64,000 bases of DNA from Candidatus Thermochlorobacteriaceae bacterium (GCA_029263855.1 JAJUFC010000005.1:62001-126000), one strand, 5' to 3'; counted from the first letter of the stretch, positions 28,205-37,954 are shown. Program-made: numbers and translations. Notes: generated by a model not told the origin, from the letters alone.

Positions 28205-28672
28205 ATGGCTCAACAATCGGGCGCAAAGCCGTCTTATATCAAAACGATTCACAATCGCAAGGCGCGATTCGAGTATGAAATTTTGGACACTTGGGAGGCG
28301 GGCATTGAACTCAAAGGCACGGAGGTGAAATCCATTCGGCAGGGCAAGGCGAGTTTAGACGACAGTTTCGCGGTGATTCATCGCGGCGAAGTTCGCTTGG
28401 AAAATATGCAAATCACGCCCTACGAACTTGGCACGATTGAAAACCACGACCCCAAACGCTCGCGCAAGTTGCTGTTGCATCGCGAAGAAATCGAGAAACT
28501 GCGCCTGAAAATTTCCGACAAAGGCTTGACGCTCGTTCCGCTCAAACTCTACTTTAACGACAAAGGCAAAGCCAAAATCGAGCTCGCACTCGCCAAAGGC
28601 AAGAAACTTCACGACAAGCGCGAAAGCATCAAGAAGCGCGATGTGGAGCGCGAAATGCGACGCGGGGAATGA
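28205..28672 (+). CDS. smpB: SsrA-binding protein SmpB
   Basis: 155 residues. SmpB binds tmRNA and brings it to stalled ribosomes for trans-translation. Family hallmarks '[11 protein letters not shown]', '[18 protein letters not shown]', '[10 protein letters not shown]', '[13 protein letters not shown]' and '[25 protein letters not shown]' are all present, and the basic C-terminal tail ends '[10 protein letters not shown]'. The ATG at 28205 gives the standard N-terminus ('[14 protein letters not shown]'). The frame stays open upstream to an ATG at 28052, but that extension of 51 residues is not part of the family. Confidence 0.97.
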   Translation: MAQQSGAKPSYIKTIHNRKARFEYEILDTWEAGIELKGTEVKSIRQGKASLDDSFAVIHRGEVRLENMQITPYELGTIENHDPKRSRKLLLHREEIEKLRLKISDKGLTLVPLKLYFNDKGKAKIELALAKGKKLHDKRESIKKRDVEREMRRGE

Positions 28673-28729
28673 ATATCGCCGATGGATTTTCGCAAAAGCG
28701 ACAATAGGCAAACGCGAATGAGGAACGAT

Positions 28730-30223
28730 TTATGGCGGGACGATGAACTCTTCAATCGCTTTTTTGCTGTATGCCTTCCACGCGCCGCGAAAATCGCGAC
28801 TTGAAACGGCAATAAATCGCTCCATTGCCGCAGAGTTAAGACGCTCCAATAGCCATCGCATATCGCCATCGTATTTGATGAAATATCCGGAATATACCGT
28901 GCAATCTTCGTTTTCATACAGCACGAAGTTTGGCCTGAGATTCATCGGCGAGAAGATGACTTTCTTCCCGAAACTTGTATCTAAACTCTGACTTCTGCCA
29001 AATGCATACCACGCCACAGGATTCGGTCGTCCGTTATCTCGCTTATCTAATTCCGATTTCACAGAGCGAAGGTATCGATATGCCAACGGGAATTGTTCTT
29101 GAAGAACAGCTTCGGGAATGATTTCCATTTTGCCGTTCGCTTTTTGATAGGGGAAGAGCACGTATTCTTTGATAGGTTCGCCGCTATGCTTCAAGGTTGA
29201 GGCTTTGACGATAGGCTTTAATATGGCGCGTTCCAGTTTGATTTTGCCTTTGAGTTTTGTGCATGCCCAAACGGTCTCGTTGTCTATTGGCTCAATTGGA
29301 AAAATGTAGGCTTTGTCGCACAACGTCGTAATGCCTACATGAATATGGCAAATGTCGCCGAGCCGTTTTCCCTTGATTTGAGAGGATTCTTCAAACGAGA
29401 GCCGCCAAATTTTTTGACTATGAAGTTCTCTCGTCGCAACCGTTCTGCGTTGAAAACTTTGAAGCGAATCAGCGCGATAGTAATCAAATTCCATTTGTCT
29501 CGCTTTTGTGAAAATCGTAATCGCGCTGTAGGTCGTTGCGTTGTCGAAGAGTTGAATGTCGCCGTAGTTAATGATTTTTTTGATGCTTCCTTTGGCGACG
29601 AAAAAGTCGCGGCAGGCTTTGGCGGTTTCGGTGTAGAAAAAAGTGTTCGGCGTGATGAATCCCGCAATGCCCGTTGGCTTCAATAACTCGTAAGCGAGTT
29701 CAAAAAACGCGATGTAGCTATCGGTCGAACCGCTTTTGCAAAAGTCATACTGTCGTTGAATCCACTTTCGCTCGCGCTCCTCCAAATGTTGAATCCGAAT
29801 GTAAGGCGGATTGCCGACGATGAAGTCAAACGTTTGCGCTTCGTCCGCAACGAACATATCGCGCTTTGGCAACTGATGAAGCGCGTTTCGCGCCGAAACA
29901 TTCCAATTCACTTGAACGCCAAACGCTTCGATAAGGCGGGTCAAATTTTCTTTGCACTGCTCGACGGCGATTTCATCAATATCCCAGCCGTGAACAGCGG
30001 CGAGATTTTTTTCCAAATCCTCTCGGTGCGACATCTTCGCGATGCGCTTTACGACTTCTATCAAAAAACGACCGTCGCCGCACGCAGGGTCAAGAATCGT
30101 TTTTCCCAAAACAGAACTTGACGCGAACCCTACTTCGTCCAAAATTTTCGCGACGATTAGCGGCGGCGTGTAAATTTGACCGTAGCGTTTTTCTTTGTCA
30201 TATTTTTTTTGAAGGCTTGCCAT
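28730..30223 (-). CDS. TaqI/Eco57I-like N6-adenine DNA methyltransferase
   Basis: 497 residues. The AdoMet-binding motif I is 'ILDPACGDGRFLIEV' (about 43-57) and the catalytic motif IV is NPPY at 138-141. The C-terminal half is a TaqI-like target-recognition domain with 'DICHIHVGITTLCDKAYIF' and 'SGYFIKYDG'. N-terminal 'KRYGQIYTPPLIVAKIL' is typical of the gamma-type class. It follows the restriction endonuclease gene on the same strand with 1 nt between stop and start. It protects host DNA, modifying adenine in an unknown sequence. Confidence 0.92.
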   Translation of the reverse strand: MASLQKKYDKEKRYGQIYTPPLIVAKILDEVGFASSSVLGKTILDPACGDGRFLIEVVKRIAKMSHREDLEKNLAAVHGWDIDEIAVEQCKENLTRLIEAFGVQVNWNVSARNALHQLPKRDMFVADEAQTFDFIVGNPPYIRIQHLEERERKWIQRQYDFCKSGSTDSYIAFFELAYELLKPTGIAGFITPNTFFYTETAKACRDFFVAKGSIKKIINYGDIQLFDNATTYSAITIFTKARQMEFDYYRADSLQSFQRRTVATRELHSQKIWRLSFEESSQIKGKRLGDICHIHVGITTLCDKAYIFPIEPIDNETVWACTKLKGKIKLERAILKPIVKASTLKHSGEPIKEYVLFPYQKANGKMEIIPEAVLQEQFPLAYRYLRSVKSELDKRDNGRPNPVAWYAFGRSQSLDTSFGKKVIFSPMNLRPNFVLYENEDCTVYSGYFIKYDGDMRWLLERLNSAAMERFIAVSSRDFRGAWKAYSKKAIEEFIVPP

Positions 30224-30224
30224 T

Positions 30225-30914
30225 TTATCGCGCTACATTTTGCTGAGAGACATAAAAATCTCGATACGCTTCTATTTCTGAAACAAAGTGCGACAACGAC
30301 AGTTTTGCATTGAACAGACGCGCAAACGTTTTCTCATAGAGGTTTTCCGCCGATAAAATTTCCACGCGGTTGGTTTGTTCATCTATGCCGACCAAGCAAA
30401 TCGCCGTAACGATGGGGCGATGCGCTTGCTTGACGTCATAAACAAGATTGACATACTTTTGCAAGTCGCTTTGCGCAATCATTTCCGTTTTCTTGATTGA
30501 GCCGTCTTTTCGATAGTAAGGCGTTTGATGACGCAAGACAATCAGATGCGCATAAGGAATCGTGGCGGCTTGAATGTTCGCCGTCTCGCCCATCATGCTT
30601 TCAAAATAATTGTTCGCGTTTTGTTTATAGTTTGAGGTTACGAACTTAACGCCGACGCAAAAGATTGGCTCGCCAGAGCGGGTGATTGTAATGTCAATGT
30701 CTTTCGGATAGTATTTGCCCTTGACGCTCATTTCCTTCGTTTTTTCTCCGATGAAACTTACGCCAAATTCTTTGCCCCAAACATTCGTCAAAAGGTCTGC
30801 TACGAACTTATGTAGCGGTTTCAATTTTTCAGGGCTTCTCGCGCCTTTTTCCTTGTATTTCTTGAATGAAGATTCTATGGCAAGCGCGAGTTTCTGTTCT
30901 GCGTCTTTCATCAT
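30225..30914 (-). CDS. Putative type II restriction endonuclease (PD-(D/E)XK)
   Basis: 229 residues. A nuclease core is visible: 'YYPKDIDITITRSGEPIFCVGVKFV' (seen here in parts: Asp in 'KDIDIT', then 'FCVGVKF' with the catalytic Lys), followed by 'NYFESMMGETANIQAA'. This layout of an Asp on one strand and a hydrophobic-x-Lys on the next is that of PD-(D/E)XK endonucleases. The identification rests mainly on being placed directly before the methyltransferase. The pair lies 3 nt downstream of asnS, suggesting it was inserted there and is read from the asnS transcript. Cut site unknown. Confidence 0.75.
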   Translation of the reverse strand: MMKDAEQKLALAIESSFKKYKEKGARSPEKLKPLHKFVADLLTNVWGKEFGVSFIGEKTKEMSVKGKYYPKDIDITITRSGEPIFCVGVKFVTSNYKQNANNYFESMMGETANIQAATIPYAHLIVLRHQTPYYRKDGSIKKTEMIAQSDLQKYVNLVYDVKQAHRPIVTAICLVGIDEQTNRVEILSAENLYEKTFARLFNAKLSLSHFVSEIEAYRDFYVSQQNVAR

Positions 30915-30917
30915 CGT

Positions 30918-32261
30918 TTAGGGCGTGTTGCGGTAAATCATTCTTGGATACGGAATGGTCTCGCGAATGTGTTCCGTGCCGCAAATCCACGCCACCGTGC
31001 GCTCCAATCCCAAGCCGAAGCCCGCGTGCGGCACGCTTCCGTATCGGCGCAAGTCCAAGAACCACTGGAAGACCGATTCGGGCAAGTTTTCATGCCTGAT
31101 TCGCTCCAACAAGAGGTTTAACTTGTCTTCGCGCTGACTGCCGCCGATGATTTCGCCGTAGCCTTCGGGCGCGAGCATATCCATCGCGCGAACCACTTTC
31201 GGATTTTGCTCGTCGCGCTTCATATAAAACGCCTTCACTTCCGTTGGGTAGTGGTGAATGATGCAAGGTTTCTCGAACTGCTTCATAATCGCTTCTTCTT
31301 GCGGCGCGCCGAAATCTTCGCCCCAAGGGAAGTCAATTTGCGTTTCCGTTCCGTCGTCGTTTTTCTTGGTGAGTTTGATGTCGTTTTCGTTCAGCCATTT
31401 GACCGCGTCGGTGTAAGAGAGGCGATGAAACGGGCGCGTGATTTTCTCAAGTTTAGAAATATCGCGCTCTAAAATTTTCAGTTCTTCTCTTCTGCGTTCC
31501 AGCGTGCGTTGCACGATATACTCGACGAACTCTTCCGCCAAGTCCATATTCATTTCGAGGTCGTAGTAAGCCATTTCGGGTTCAACCATCCAGAACTCGG
31601 TGAGGTGTCGGCGCGTCTTGGATTTTTCGGCGCGGAAGACGGGACCGAAGACATAGATTTTTCCGAATGCCATTGCGCTCGCTTCGCCGTAAAGTTGTCC
31701 CGATTGCGTGAGATAGGCTTTTCCCAAATCAAAATAATCCATTTCAAAAAGGGTTGTTGTGCCTTCGGCGGCGTTTGGGGTAATGATAGGCGAATCAATC
31801 AAGGTGAAATCGCGCTCGTTGAAGAAATCGCGAATGGCGTTGATGACTTCGTGGCGGATTCGCATAATCGCCCATTGTCGTTTGGAGCGAAGCCACAAGT
31901 GTCGGCGGTCGGCAAGAAACTCAATGCCGTGCTCTTTTGGCGTAATCGGATATTCCTCTGCAATTTGCACGATTTCAACGTCGCTGATTTGCAGTTCATA
32001 AACGCCCTCTTGCTTCGGGTGCCTCGTTACTGTGCCTTTGACGACGAGCGAACTTTCTTGTGTGAGTTTTCCGAAATCTTCCCATACTTTTTCGCTCACA
32101 TCTTTTTTTGAGACGACCCCTTGAACAATGCCCGTGCCATCACGCAGTTCAGGGAACATGAGTTTTCCCGATGAGCGAATGTTGTAGAGCCAGCCTTTTA
32201 TGGTTACGGTTTCACCCACGTGATTTCGAAGATGTGAAATGTAAGTTTGCTTGTTGGACAT
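30918..32261 (-). CDS. asnS: Asparagine--tRNA ligase
   Basis: 447 residues, class IIb aminoacyl-tRNA synthetase. N-terminal OB-fold anticodon-binding domain (about 15-110, '[18 protein letters not shown]'). Catalytic core with '[19 protein letters not shown]', '[20 protein letters not shown]', '[20 protein letters not shown]' and C-terminal motif 3 '[15 protein letters not shown]'. The residues 'TEFWMVEPE' and the lack of a GAD insertion favour AsnRS over AspRS. It charges tRNA-Asn in the cytoplasm. The restriction-modification genes follow closely behind it. Confidence 0.96.
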   Translation of the reverse strand: MSNKQTYISHLRNHVGETVTIKGWLYNIRSSGKLMFPELRDGTGIVQGVVSKKDVSEKVWEDFGKLTQESSLVVKGTVTRHPKQEGVYELQISDVEIVQIAEEYPITPKEHGIEFLADRRHLWLRSKRQWAIMRIRHEVINAIRDFFNERDFTLIDSPIITPNAAEGTTTLFEMDYFDLGKAYLTQSGQLYGEASAMAFGKIYVFGPVFRAEKSKTRRHLTEFWMVEPEMAYYDLEMNMDLAEEFVEYIVQRTLERRREELKILERDISKLEKITRPFHRLSYTDAVKWLNENDIKLTKKNDDGTETQIDFPWGEDFGAPQEEAIMKQFEKPCIIHHYPTEVKAFYMKRDEQNPKVVRAMDMLAPEGYGEIIGGSQREDKLNLLLERIRHENLPESVFQWFLDLRRYGSVPHAGFGLGLERTVAWICGTEHIRETIPYPRMIYRNTP

Positions 32262-32275
32262 GTTGAGAAGTGCGA

Positions 32276-32761
32276 TTAAGATTCAGATGAGGCGGGCGGC
32301 TTTGTCAACACCGCATAACGCCCTGCGAAAAGAAACATCAAGGCAAAGAGCGCGAGAAAGAGATTTAGCACAGAGCCAAAACTGAAAAATGAGCCGTGAA
32401 AGACCATCGCGTCGATGAAACGATTGCCCGCAACTAATAGCGTCATGTAAAATCCGATGCGATAGGGCGTAACCGAAAGGCGAATTGTGCCGACGGCACA
32501 AAAGACTTCCAATGCGCCAATAGCCGCCATCATCAATGAAGAGAGTTTGGCTTTATCGGCATCAACCACTTTGAGCTGCTCGATGAGAAATGCGTCGTCC
32601 CGCGTGAGAATGTAGACACCTTCAATGACGCAAGTCGCGCCCATAATTCCCATAATGAGCGAGGCAAAGAAAATCGCGCCTAAGGCTTTCTTTCGGATAA
32701 TCTCTTGCGCCGCCGGCGAGAGGTCTTCGAAGCGTTTTCGCTCAGGCTTGTTTTCCGACAT
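32276..32761 (-). CDS. Four-helix membrane protein of unknown function
   Basis: 161 residues with four predicted membrane helices (about 28-53, 72-94, 99-117 and 126-150). The N-terminal cytoplasmic segment '[20 protein letters not shown]' is charged. The family is not recognised. It overlaps the ppa stop codon by 1 nt (TAATG arrangement) and lies 14 nt ahead of asnS, so it is translationally coupled to ppa within a ppa-orf-asnS-R-M transcript. Confidence 0.72.
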   Translation of the reverse strand: MSENKPERKRFEDLSPAAQEIIRKKALGAIFFASLIMGIMGATCVIEGVYILTRDDAFLIEQLKVVDADKAKLSSLMMAAIGALEVFCAVGTIRLSVTPYRIGFYMTLLVAGNRFIDAMVFHGSFFSFGSVLNLFLALFALMFLFAGRYAVLTKPPASSES

Positions 32762-33354
32762 TATGCCGATGCTTTTTTGACCAGTTTAGGCTTGGCAGGC
32801 TTCAATGCTTTTCCGTTTTGATTTTTTTTTGGCTTCGAGTCGTTCAAGCGTTCCATTGCTGTGATGATTGCACGCTCGGCGACGAAGAAATCGTGCCAGC
32901 CGAAACTTTCTACATGCTTGCCTTCTAATTGCTTATAGACCGTGAAGAAGTGCTCGATTTCGCTCGGCAAGTGCGGCGGAAGGTCAGCCAATTTTCGCAC
33001 GTTGTTGTAAATCGGGTCATTGACGGGAACGGAGAGGACTTTATCGTCCATGCCTTTGTCGTCGCGCATTTTGAGCAAGCCGACGGGACGCACTTCAATC
33101 AAACAGCCCGTAAAGGTCGCGCCGTGCGTCATCACCATCACATCGAGCGGGTCGCCGTCTTCGGCAAGCGTGTTCGGAATGAAGCCGTAAGCCGTTGGAT
33201 AGTGCACCGACGCATAGAGCACGCGGTCGAGTTTGAAGACGCCAAGTTCAGGGTCGTATTCGTATTTATTTCGCTCGCCTTTGGGCACTTCGATGATGGC
33301 GTTGACTTCTTTTGGGGCTTTCTTTCCAATTGGCAGTAGTTTGTAATCAATCAT
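32761..33354 (-). CDS. ppa: Family I inorganic pyrophosphatase
   Basis: 197 residues. It hydrolyses PPi to phosphate in the cytoplasm with Mg2+. Signature residues: 'EVPKGERNKYEYD', 'VLYASVHYPTAYGFIPNT', then 'EDGDPLDVMVM', the metal-ligand segment with three Asp. Further 'MRDDKGMDDKVLSVPVNDP' is typical. The last about 25 residues are a Lys/Pro/Ala-rich tail not found in the core family. First gene of a compact minus-strand run that goes on to asnS and the restriction-modification pair. Confidence 0.95.
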   Translation of the reverse strand: MIDYKLLPIGKKAPKEVNAIIEVPKGERNKYEYDPELGVFKLDRVLYASVHYPTAYGFIPNTLAEDGDPLDVMVMTHGATFTGCLIEVRPVGLLKMRDDKGMDDKVLSVPVNDPIYNNVRKLADLPPHLPSEIEHFFTVYKQLEGKHVESFGWHDFFVAERAIITAMERLNDSKPKKNQNGKALKPAKPKLVKKASA

Positions 33355-33438
33355 TGTGAAAAAGGATTAAGCGTGATGGTGAAAGAGAATGAAAAACTCT
33401 GCGACGCGGCAGAGTTGAGGAAGACAGTTCATCAAAAA

Positions 33439-33552
33439 TTATTTTGATTTTTTCTTGCCTTGCGCTTGCTCTATCGCGGCTTTCTTCTTGGCTTTCATGC
33501 GTGCAATCGCTTTGCGATGCTTTTTGGCGACTTGTTTGTCTTTCTTGTTCAT
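33439..33552 (-). CDS. Tiny lysine-rich basic protein, 37 residues
   Basis: A short open frame with ATG (complement of 33550-33552) and TAA stop encodes 37 residues, of which 14 are Lys and 3 Arg, with the pattern 'KKDKQVAKKHRKAIARMKAK' then 'KKAAIEQAQGKKKSK'. It lies in the 301-nt gap between ppa and surE. The very high Lys content and helix-forming sequence are typical of tiny ribosome- or nucleoid-associated proteins such as bTHX. I do not recognise a family. It is too short for usual gene callers. Confidence 0.55.
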   Translation of the reverse strand: MNKKDKQVAKKHRKAIARMKAKKKAAIEQAQGKKKSK

Positions 33553-33655
33553 TGCTGAAATAATTGGTTGAAATGGCTGATTAAAATTTAGAGCGGCAAT
33601 GATACGAATTTTCTTTTGAATTTCGCACTTGCCCTCATAGGTTGGAAGACGGATT

Positions 33656-34498
33656 TTACTTCTTCACATTCCATTGACGCAAGGTTTCCATGAAGCGATA
33701 GTTCGTCAAGTCATATGAGATGGGCGTAATGGAAACGTATCCGTGCCGAATAGCATATTCATCGGCTTCCAAGCTGCCGTCGTAAAGCGTCATGACGCCA
33801 CGAAGCCAATAGTAGGGTTGTCCGTAAGTATCGTTTCGCTCGACCATTTCTTCTTCCCACTTGGATTTTCCTTGCGAAGTAATCATCACGCCTTTGATTT
33901 CTTTTTCAGGCAGGTTTGGGATATTAACCGTAAGGAGTGTTTCCGCAGGCAAGCCGTGTTTGAGCACTTCTCTGGCGAGTTTTTGAGCGAACTTTGCCGC
34001 GTAGGTAAAGTCGGCGTTTTCGTAGGTCGTCAGGGAAAAGGCAATAGATGGAACGCCAAAAAACGACGCCTCGATTGCCGCGCCGATTGTGCCTGAATAA
34101 AGCACGTTAATCGCGGTGTTGCTTCCGTAGTTGATGCCGCTGACCATCAGGTCGGGCTTTTGATGCTTCAAAATTTGCGTCATAGCCGTTTTGACGCAGT
34201 CGACAGGCGTGCCATTGACGGCATAGCCGAAGAACTTTTTGTATTTATGCCACTTATTGATGCGAAGCGGTTTGCCCAGCGTCATGGCATGTCCCATTCC
34301 GCTTTGATGCGTGAGCGGCGCGACAACGGTTACTTCGCCGATTTTTTTCATGGCTTTGGCTAAGGCATCTAATCCTTCTGCATCAATGCCATCGTCGTTG
34401 CATACTAAAATCTTCGGTCGTTTTTTTTCGGGAGCGGTCTTTTTGGAAGAAGCAGTCGTTTTTCGTTTCACAAGAGTTGTATTTATGGAGATGTTCAT
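33656..34498 (-). CDS. surE: 5'/3'-nucleotidase SurE
   Basis: 280 residues. The nucleotidase removes phosphate from nucleoside monophosphates, using Mn2+ or Mg2+. The motif '[17 protein letters not shown]' provides the metal ligands (DD). '[16 protein letters not shown]' with the SG loop, '[12 protein letters not shown]' and '[24 protein letters not shown]' follow. The N-terminus has about 27 extra residues ('[20 protein letters not shown]') before the family start, basic and probably disordered. Divergent from the SET gene at 34547. Confidence 0.95.
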   Translation of the reverse strand: MNISINTTLVKRKTTASSKKTAPEKKRPKILVCNDDGIDAEGLDALAKAMKKIGEVTVVAPLTHQSGMGHAMTLGKPLRINKWHKYKKFFGYAVNGTPVDCVKTAMTQILKHQKPDLMVSGINYGSNTAINVLYSGTIGAAIEASFFGVPSIAFSLTTYENADFTYAAKFAQKLAREVLKHGLPAETLLTVNIPNLPEKEIKGVMITSQGKSKWEEEMVERNDTYGQPYYWLRGVMTLYDGSLEADEYAIRHGYVSITPISYDLTNYRFMETLRQWNVKK

Positions 34499-34546
34499 TC
34501 ATTGATTTACTTTTGCACGAAAAGATACGCAAAATAAAATTCATCA

Positions 34547-35017
34547 ATGTTTAGCCGTCTTCCTGATTCCGCGCTTTACAATCCCGATTATATCGTCGTT
34601 TTAGATTCGTCAATTCAAGGCAAAGGGATTTTCACAACGAAGCCTTGCGAGACGGGCGAAGCCTTGATGATTATTGCAGGCGAGACGATAAACGCCCACG
34701 AGTGCTTGCGGCGCGAAGATGAAGAAGCCAATGTGTATATCTTTTACAACGACGATGATACATACATCGACACGGCGATGACGGCGAAAATTCGCTACAT
34801 CAATCACAGTTGCGCGCCGAACGCCGAAGTCAAAGACCGAGACCGCGAGTCGCTGTATTTGGTTGCCTCACGCCTGATTCAAGCGGGAGAAGAAATCACG
34901 ATTGATTACGATTACGAAGAAATTTATGATGTCTGCTTCTCGCAAAATCCCGCATGCCAAAAAGACCAATGCGCGGCACGGCGGCGAATGCTCGATTTGC
35001 AAAGCCTTTCGGAATGA
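34547..35017 (+). CDS. SET-domain protein (putative lysine methyltransferase)
   Basis: 156 residues, essentially one SET domain. 'GKGIFTTKPCETGEALM' is the N-SET strand, 'RYINHSCAPNAEV' the pseudoknot NHSC motif, and 'GEEITIDYDYEEIYD' the catalytic Tyr segment, followed by a post-SET-like 'CQKDQCAARRRM'. SET proteins transfer methyl from S-adenosylmethionine to Lys. In bacteria the targets are mostly unknown (a few are ribosomal, histone-like or effector-related). No secretion signal. It stands between surE and an oxidoreductase and has its own start 49 nt from surE in divergent orientation. Confidence 0.88.
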   Translation: MFSRLPDSALYNPDYIVVLDSSIQGKGIFTTKPCETGEALMIIAGETINAHECLRREDEEANVYIFYNDDDTYIDTAMTAKIRYINHSCAPNAEVKDRDRESLYLVASRLIQAGEEITIDYDYEEIYDVCFSQNPACQKDQCAARRRMLDLQSLSE

Positions 35018-35060
35018 TTAACTTCATTTTTCATTTTTCATACCCAACGCTTTTACGACC

Positions 35061-36095
35061 ATGGAAAAAATCAAAGTCGGCGTTATCGGCTTAGGAAACA
35101 TCTCACAGATTATTCACCTTCCCATTCTTTCTAAACTTGAAAACGCTCAACTCGTCGCGCTCTGCGATGTAGAGTTTCAACGCGCCAAACTTTTGGGTGA
35201 GCGATATAAAGTCAAACACGTTTTCAAAGATTATCAAGACCTTTTGGCGATAAACGAGATTGATGCCGTCATCATCGCCACGCCGACCAATACGCATAAA
35301 GAAATTGCAACGGCGGCAATCAAAGCCAAAAAGGATTGCCTCGTTGAAAAGCCGCTTGCCCGCACCGCCAAAGAAGCCAAAGAAATTTTAGATGTGTTGA
35401 ATAAGTCGGACGTCAAGATGATGGTCGGAATGAACCAACGCTTCCGCCCCGACGCGATGGTGCTGAAAAGTTTCATCGAGAATGGCGAAATCGGCGACGT
35501 GTTTTTCGTCAAATGCGGCTGGTTGAAAAAAAATCCGGTCGACCGTCAGTGGAAGTCGCAAAAGTCGGTCTCTGGTGGCGGCGTGTTTTTGGATTTGGGC
35601 ATTATGGTGCTCGACCTTGCCTTGTGGATTCTCAATTTTCCCGAAGCGCACAGCGTTTCCGCCGTCAATTTCGAGCGCGACGTTCATGATGAAAATTCTG
35701 CTGGCGTCGAGGACTTTTCGTCCGTTTTAATTCGCCTTAAAAGCGGTCAAGCCATTACGATCGACACAGGTTGGAACTTTGAAGTGGATAATGATTTGCT
35801 CTTCTGCAATGTGTATGGCAACGAAGGATTTGCGCGGGTTTATCCGCTTAAATTCCACAAAAAAATGAGAGACCAGCTGATGAATGTTACGCCTGAAAAA
35901 ATCGGCTCGCTTGAAGACATCTACAAACGCTCCTACTACAACGAACTTCGGCACTTTATCGACGCCGTGGCGGGGCTTTATCCGCTCTCTTCAACTGCAA
36001 AAGACGCTTACGAACGCATGAACATCGTCGATGCCATCTACAAATCTGCCAAAACAGGCAAAGAGGTTTTGGTCAAGCGTGATTCAAAAAAGTAA
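35061..36095 (+). CDS. Gfo/Idh/MocA family oxidoreductase
   Basis: 344 residues. N-terminal Rossmann fold 'IKVGVIGLGNISQIIHLPIL' binds NAD(P), followed by 'ATPTNTHKEIATAAIKAKKD', 'CLVEKPLARTAKEAKEI' with the catalytic EKP Lys, and the C-terminal alpha/beta domain with 'GGGVFLDLGIMVLDLALWI' carrying Asp. These enzymes oxidise or reduce sugars or amino sugars. Substrate unknown; nearby NeuB/KdsC genes are 25 kb away, so no direct link. Start ATG at 35061. Confidence 0.9.
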   Translation: MEKIKVGVIGLGNISQIIHLPILSKLENAQLVALCDVEFQRAKLLGERYKVKHVFKDYQDLLAINEIDAVIIATPTNTHKEIATAAIKAKKDCLVEKPLARTAKEAKEILDVLNKSDVKMMVGMNQRFRPDAMVLKSFIENGEIGDVFFVKCGWLKKNPVDRQWKSQKSVSGGGVFLDLGIMVLDLALWILNFPEAHSVSAVNFERDVHDENSAGVEDFSSVLIRLKSGQAITIDTGWNFEVDNDLLFCNVYGNEGFARVYPLKFHKKMRDQLMNVTPEKIGSLEDIYKRSYYNELRHFIDAVAGLYPLSSTAKDAYERMNIVDAIYKSAKTGKEVLVKRDSKK

Positions 36096-36171
36096 GCCGC
36101 CGCAATGTGAGTCAACATTTCTTTGCAAGAGTTTCTGATTACATCTTACCAACCCTTTTTGACTCTTTCTC

Positions 36172-37149
36172 GTGAAACTCGATGAGATTAGCCGCCCGAT
36201 TGAATCCGAATTAGCCCGATTCCGTGAGGAGTTCAAGCAAACCATGACGTCGGAAGTCGGGTTGATTGATAAAGTTGCAGGCTACATTCTCCGACAAAAA
36301 GGCAAACAAGCACGCCCGATGCTTGTGTTGCTTTCCGCTAACATTGCTGGGGGCATTAACGATAGCACTTATCGCGCCGCCGCGCTGGTCGAACTTCTGC
36401 ATACAGCGACCCTGATTCACGACGATGTGGTCGACACTGCCGATATGCGTCGTGGCTTACCTGCTATCAATGCGCTTTGGAAAAATAAAGTCGCCGTGCT
36501 CATGGGCGACTACCTTCTTTCGCGCGGCTTGCTTTTGGCACTCAAACACAAAGACCACCGCTTTCTGGAAATCATCTCCGATGCCGTCAAACGCATGAGT
36601 GAAGGCGAACTGTTGCAGATTGAAAAAACACGAAGCCTCGATATCGACGAAGCCACTTACTTCAAAATCATTTCCGATAAAACCGCCTCGCTCATTTCAA
36701 CCTCGTGCGAAATTGGTGCGGTCTCGGCTTCACCTGATGATAGCGATGCTCAACAAAAACTGCGTGCCTGCGGCGAAGCCATCGGCATTGCGTTTCAAAT
36801 TCAAGACGATATTCTCGACTATCTCGGCAAAAGTTCAAAGACGGGCAAGCCTGTCGGCGGCGACATCAAAGAAAAGAAAATTACGCTTCCTTTAATTTAC
36901 GCGCTCGAAAATGCCGATGCTCAAAAGCGAAAAGAAGTCATCGCATTGCTCAAAAGCGACAAAAAACGTACGCTTTTCAGCGAAGAAATTATTCTCTTCG
37001 CCACCGAACATGGCGGCATTGAATATGCCGAGCACACCGCCAAGCAGTTCGTTCAAAAAGCCTTAGACGAACTTTCTTCCTTTCCTGCTTCGCCAAGCAA
37101 AGCCGCACTTGAACTCTTCATCAATTTCGCCGTCTCTCGCCAAACCTGA
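36172..37149 (+). CDS. Polyprenyl diphosphate synthase (IspB/heptaprenyl type)
   Basis: 325 residues of the all-trans isoprenyl diphosphate synthase family. The first aspartate-rich motif D84-D85-V-V-D88 lies in 'LIHDDVVDTADMRRG', the second is 'FQIQDDILDYLG'. 'GKQARPMLVLLS' and 'KIISDKTASLIS' are further family marks. The residues before the first motif are of the type giving long chains (C35-C45), so it probably supplies the side chain of a menaquinone or similar quinone. Start GTG at 36172. Confidence 0.9.
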   Translation: MKLDEISRPIESELARFREEFKQTMTSEVGLIDKVAGYILRQKGKQARPMLVLLSANIAGGINDSTYRAAALVELLHTATLIHDDVVDTADMRRGLPAINALWKNKVAVLMGDYLLSRGLLLALKHKDHRFLEIISDAVKRMSEGELLQIEKTRSLDIDEATYFKIISDKTASLISTSCEIGAVSASPDDSDAQQKLRACGEAIGIAFQIQDDILDYLGKSSKTGKPVGGDIKEKKITLPLIYALENADAQKRKEVIALLKSDKKRTLFSEEIILFATEHGGIEYAEHTAKQFVQKALDELSSFPASPSKAALELFINFAVSRQT

Positions 37150-37334
37150 CTCTGAAACGCCAAGATTCTGAAACGAATTAACAGGCTCTGCGTTCATTGG
37201 TTCGTATCGCAGTTCATCAAGCAACCAAGTGAGTTTCCCCTCTTCAAAAAGCCTTTTTGTAATTCGCAAAATTTTAGCGAAATAGGCATAGTTCAGACAT
37301 AGTTTTCGAGAACAAAAATGAAGTAGTAACAACG

Positions 37335-37949
37335 ATGGGCGACGAATTTAGAAATATCATTCTTGTTATAGAGAGTTACTTTTTTTACGCGGTCGTGCTG
37401 CTCATGCCGCTCTTTGCCATGATTGCCCTAGTCAATCGGTTGCGCGTCTCGCGAGTTCGTCTCAGCCTTTGGCATGGCGCGCTTTTCGGCTACCCGATTC
37501 TTCCAACCATTTATAGCCTTGTTCAAATCGGGTGCATTGCGATTGGGTTCATCATCGGCGACGACGAATCGGTCATGAAGTTTTCGCTCTATTTGATTGC
37601 AAGTCTCTTTTGGTTTATCGGCGCGAGCGCGTCGGAGCAACGGCTTGTTACCGACGATGGCATTGTCCAAAACATTCACAGCGCGAAAAAATCTCTTCTT
37701 CGATGGAACGACATCACCGATTACTTCGCTAAACCCAAACGCTTTTACACCGAGTATCACTTTTTTTACGGCAAACCCTTAGGTAGCAAAGTTGCGCTTC
37801 CCAAAGGAAAAATCAATGCTTGGAATGTGGTTATTATCCGCGTTCAACATCGGCAAAAAGAAGCTTTTGAGGCAATTCTTCGCGAGAAACTTGAGCCACG
37901 CTTCGATGTAGACCCCGTGAAAATTTATCGTCGGGAATTTAAGCCGTAA
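37335..37949 (+). CDS. Membrane protein with C-terminal PH-like cytoplasmic domain
   Basis: 204 residues. About four membrane helices lie in the first 105 residues ('SYFFYAVVLLMPLFAMIALV', then 'FGYPILPTIYSLVQIGCIAIG' listed here to 20 residues, and 'LYLIASLFWFIGASA'). A beta-rich soluble part follows ('LVTDDGIVQNIHSAKKSLLR', 'WNDITDYFAKPKRF'), similar in layout to bacterial PH-domain membrane proteins such as YdbT/YcxB. I do not recognise the exact family. It lies 5 nt before the tryptophan dioxygenase gene, so both are likely read together; no functional link is known. Confidence 0.65.
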   Translation: MGDEFRNIILVIESYFFYAVVLLMPLFAMIALVNRLRVSRVRLSLWHGALFGYPILPTIYSLVQIGCIAIGFIIGDDESVMKFSLYLIASLFWFIGASASEQRLVTDDGIVQNIHSAKKSLLRWNDITDYFAKPKRFYTEYHFFYGKPLGSKVALPKGKINAWNVVIIRVQHRQKEAFEAILREKLEPRFDVDPVKIYRREFKP

Positions 37950-37954
37950 GCGTT

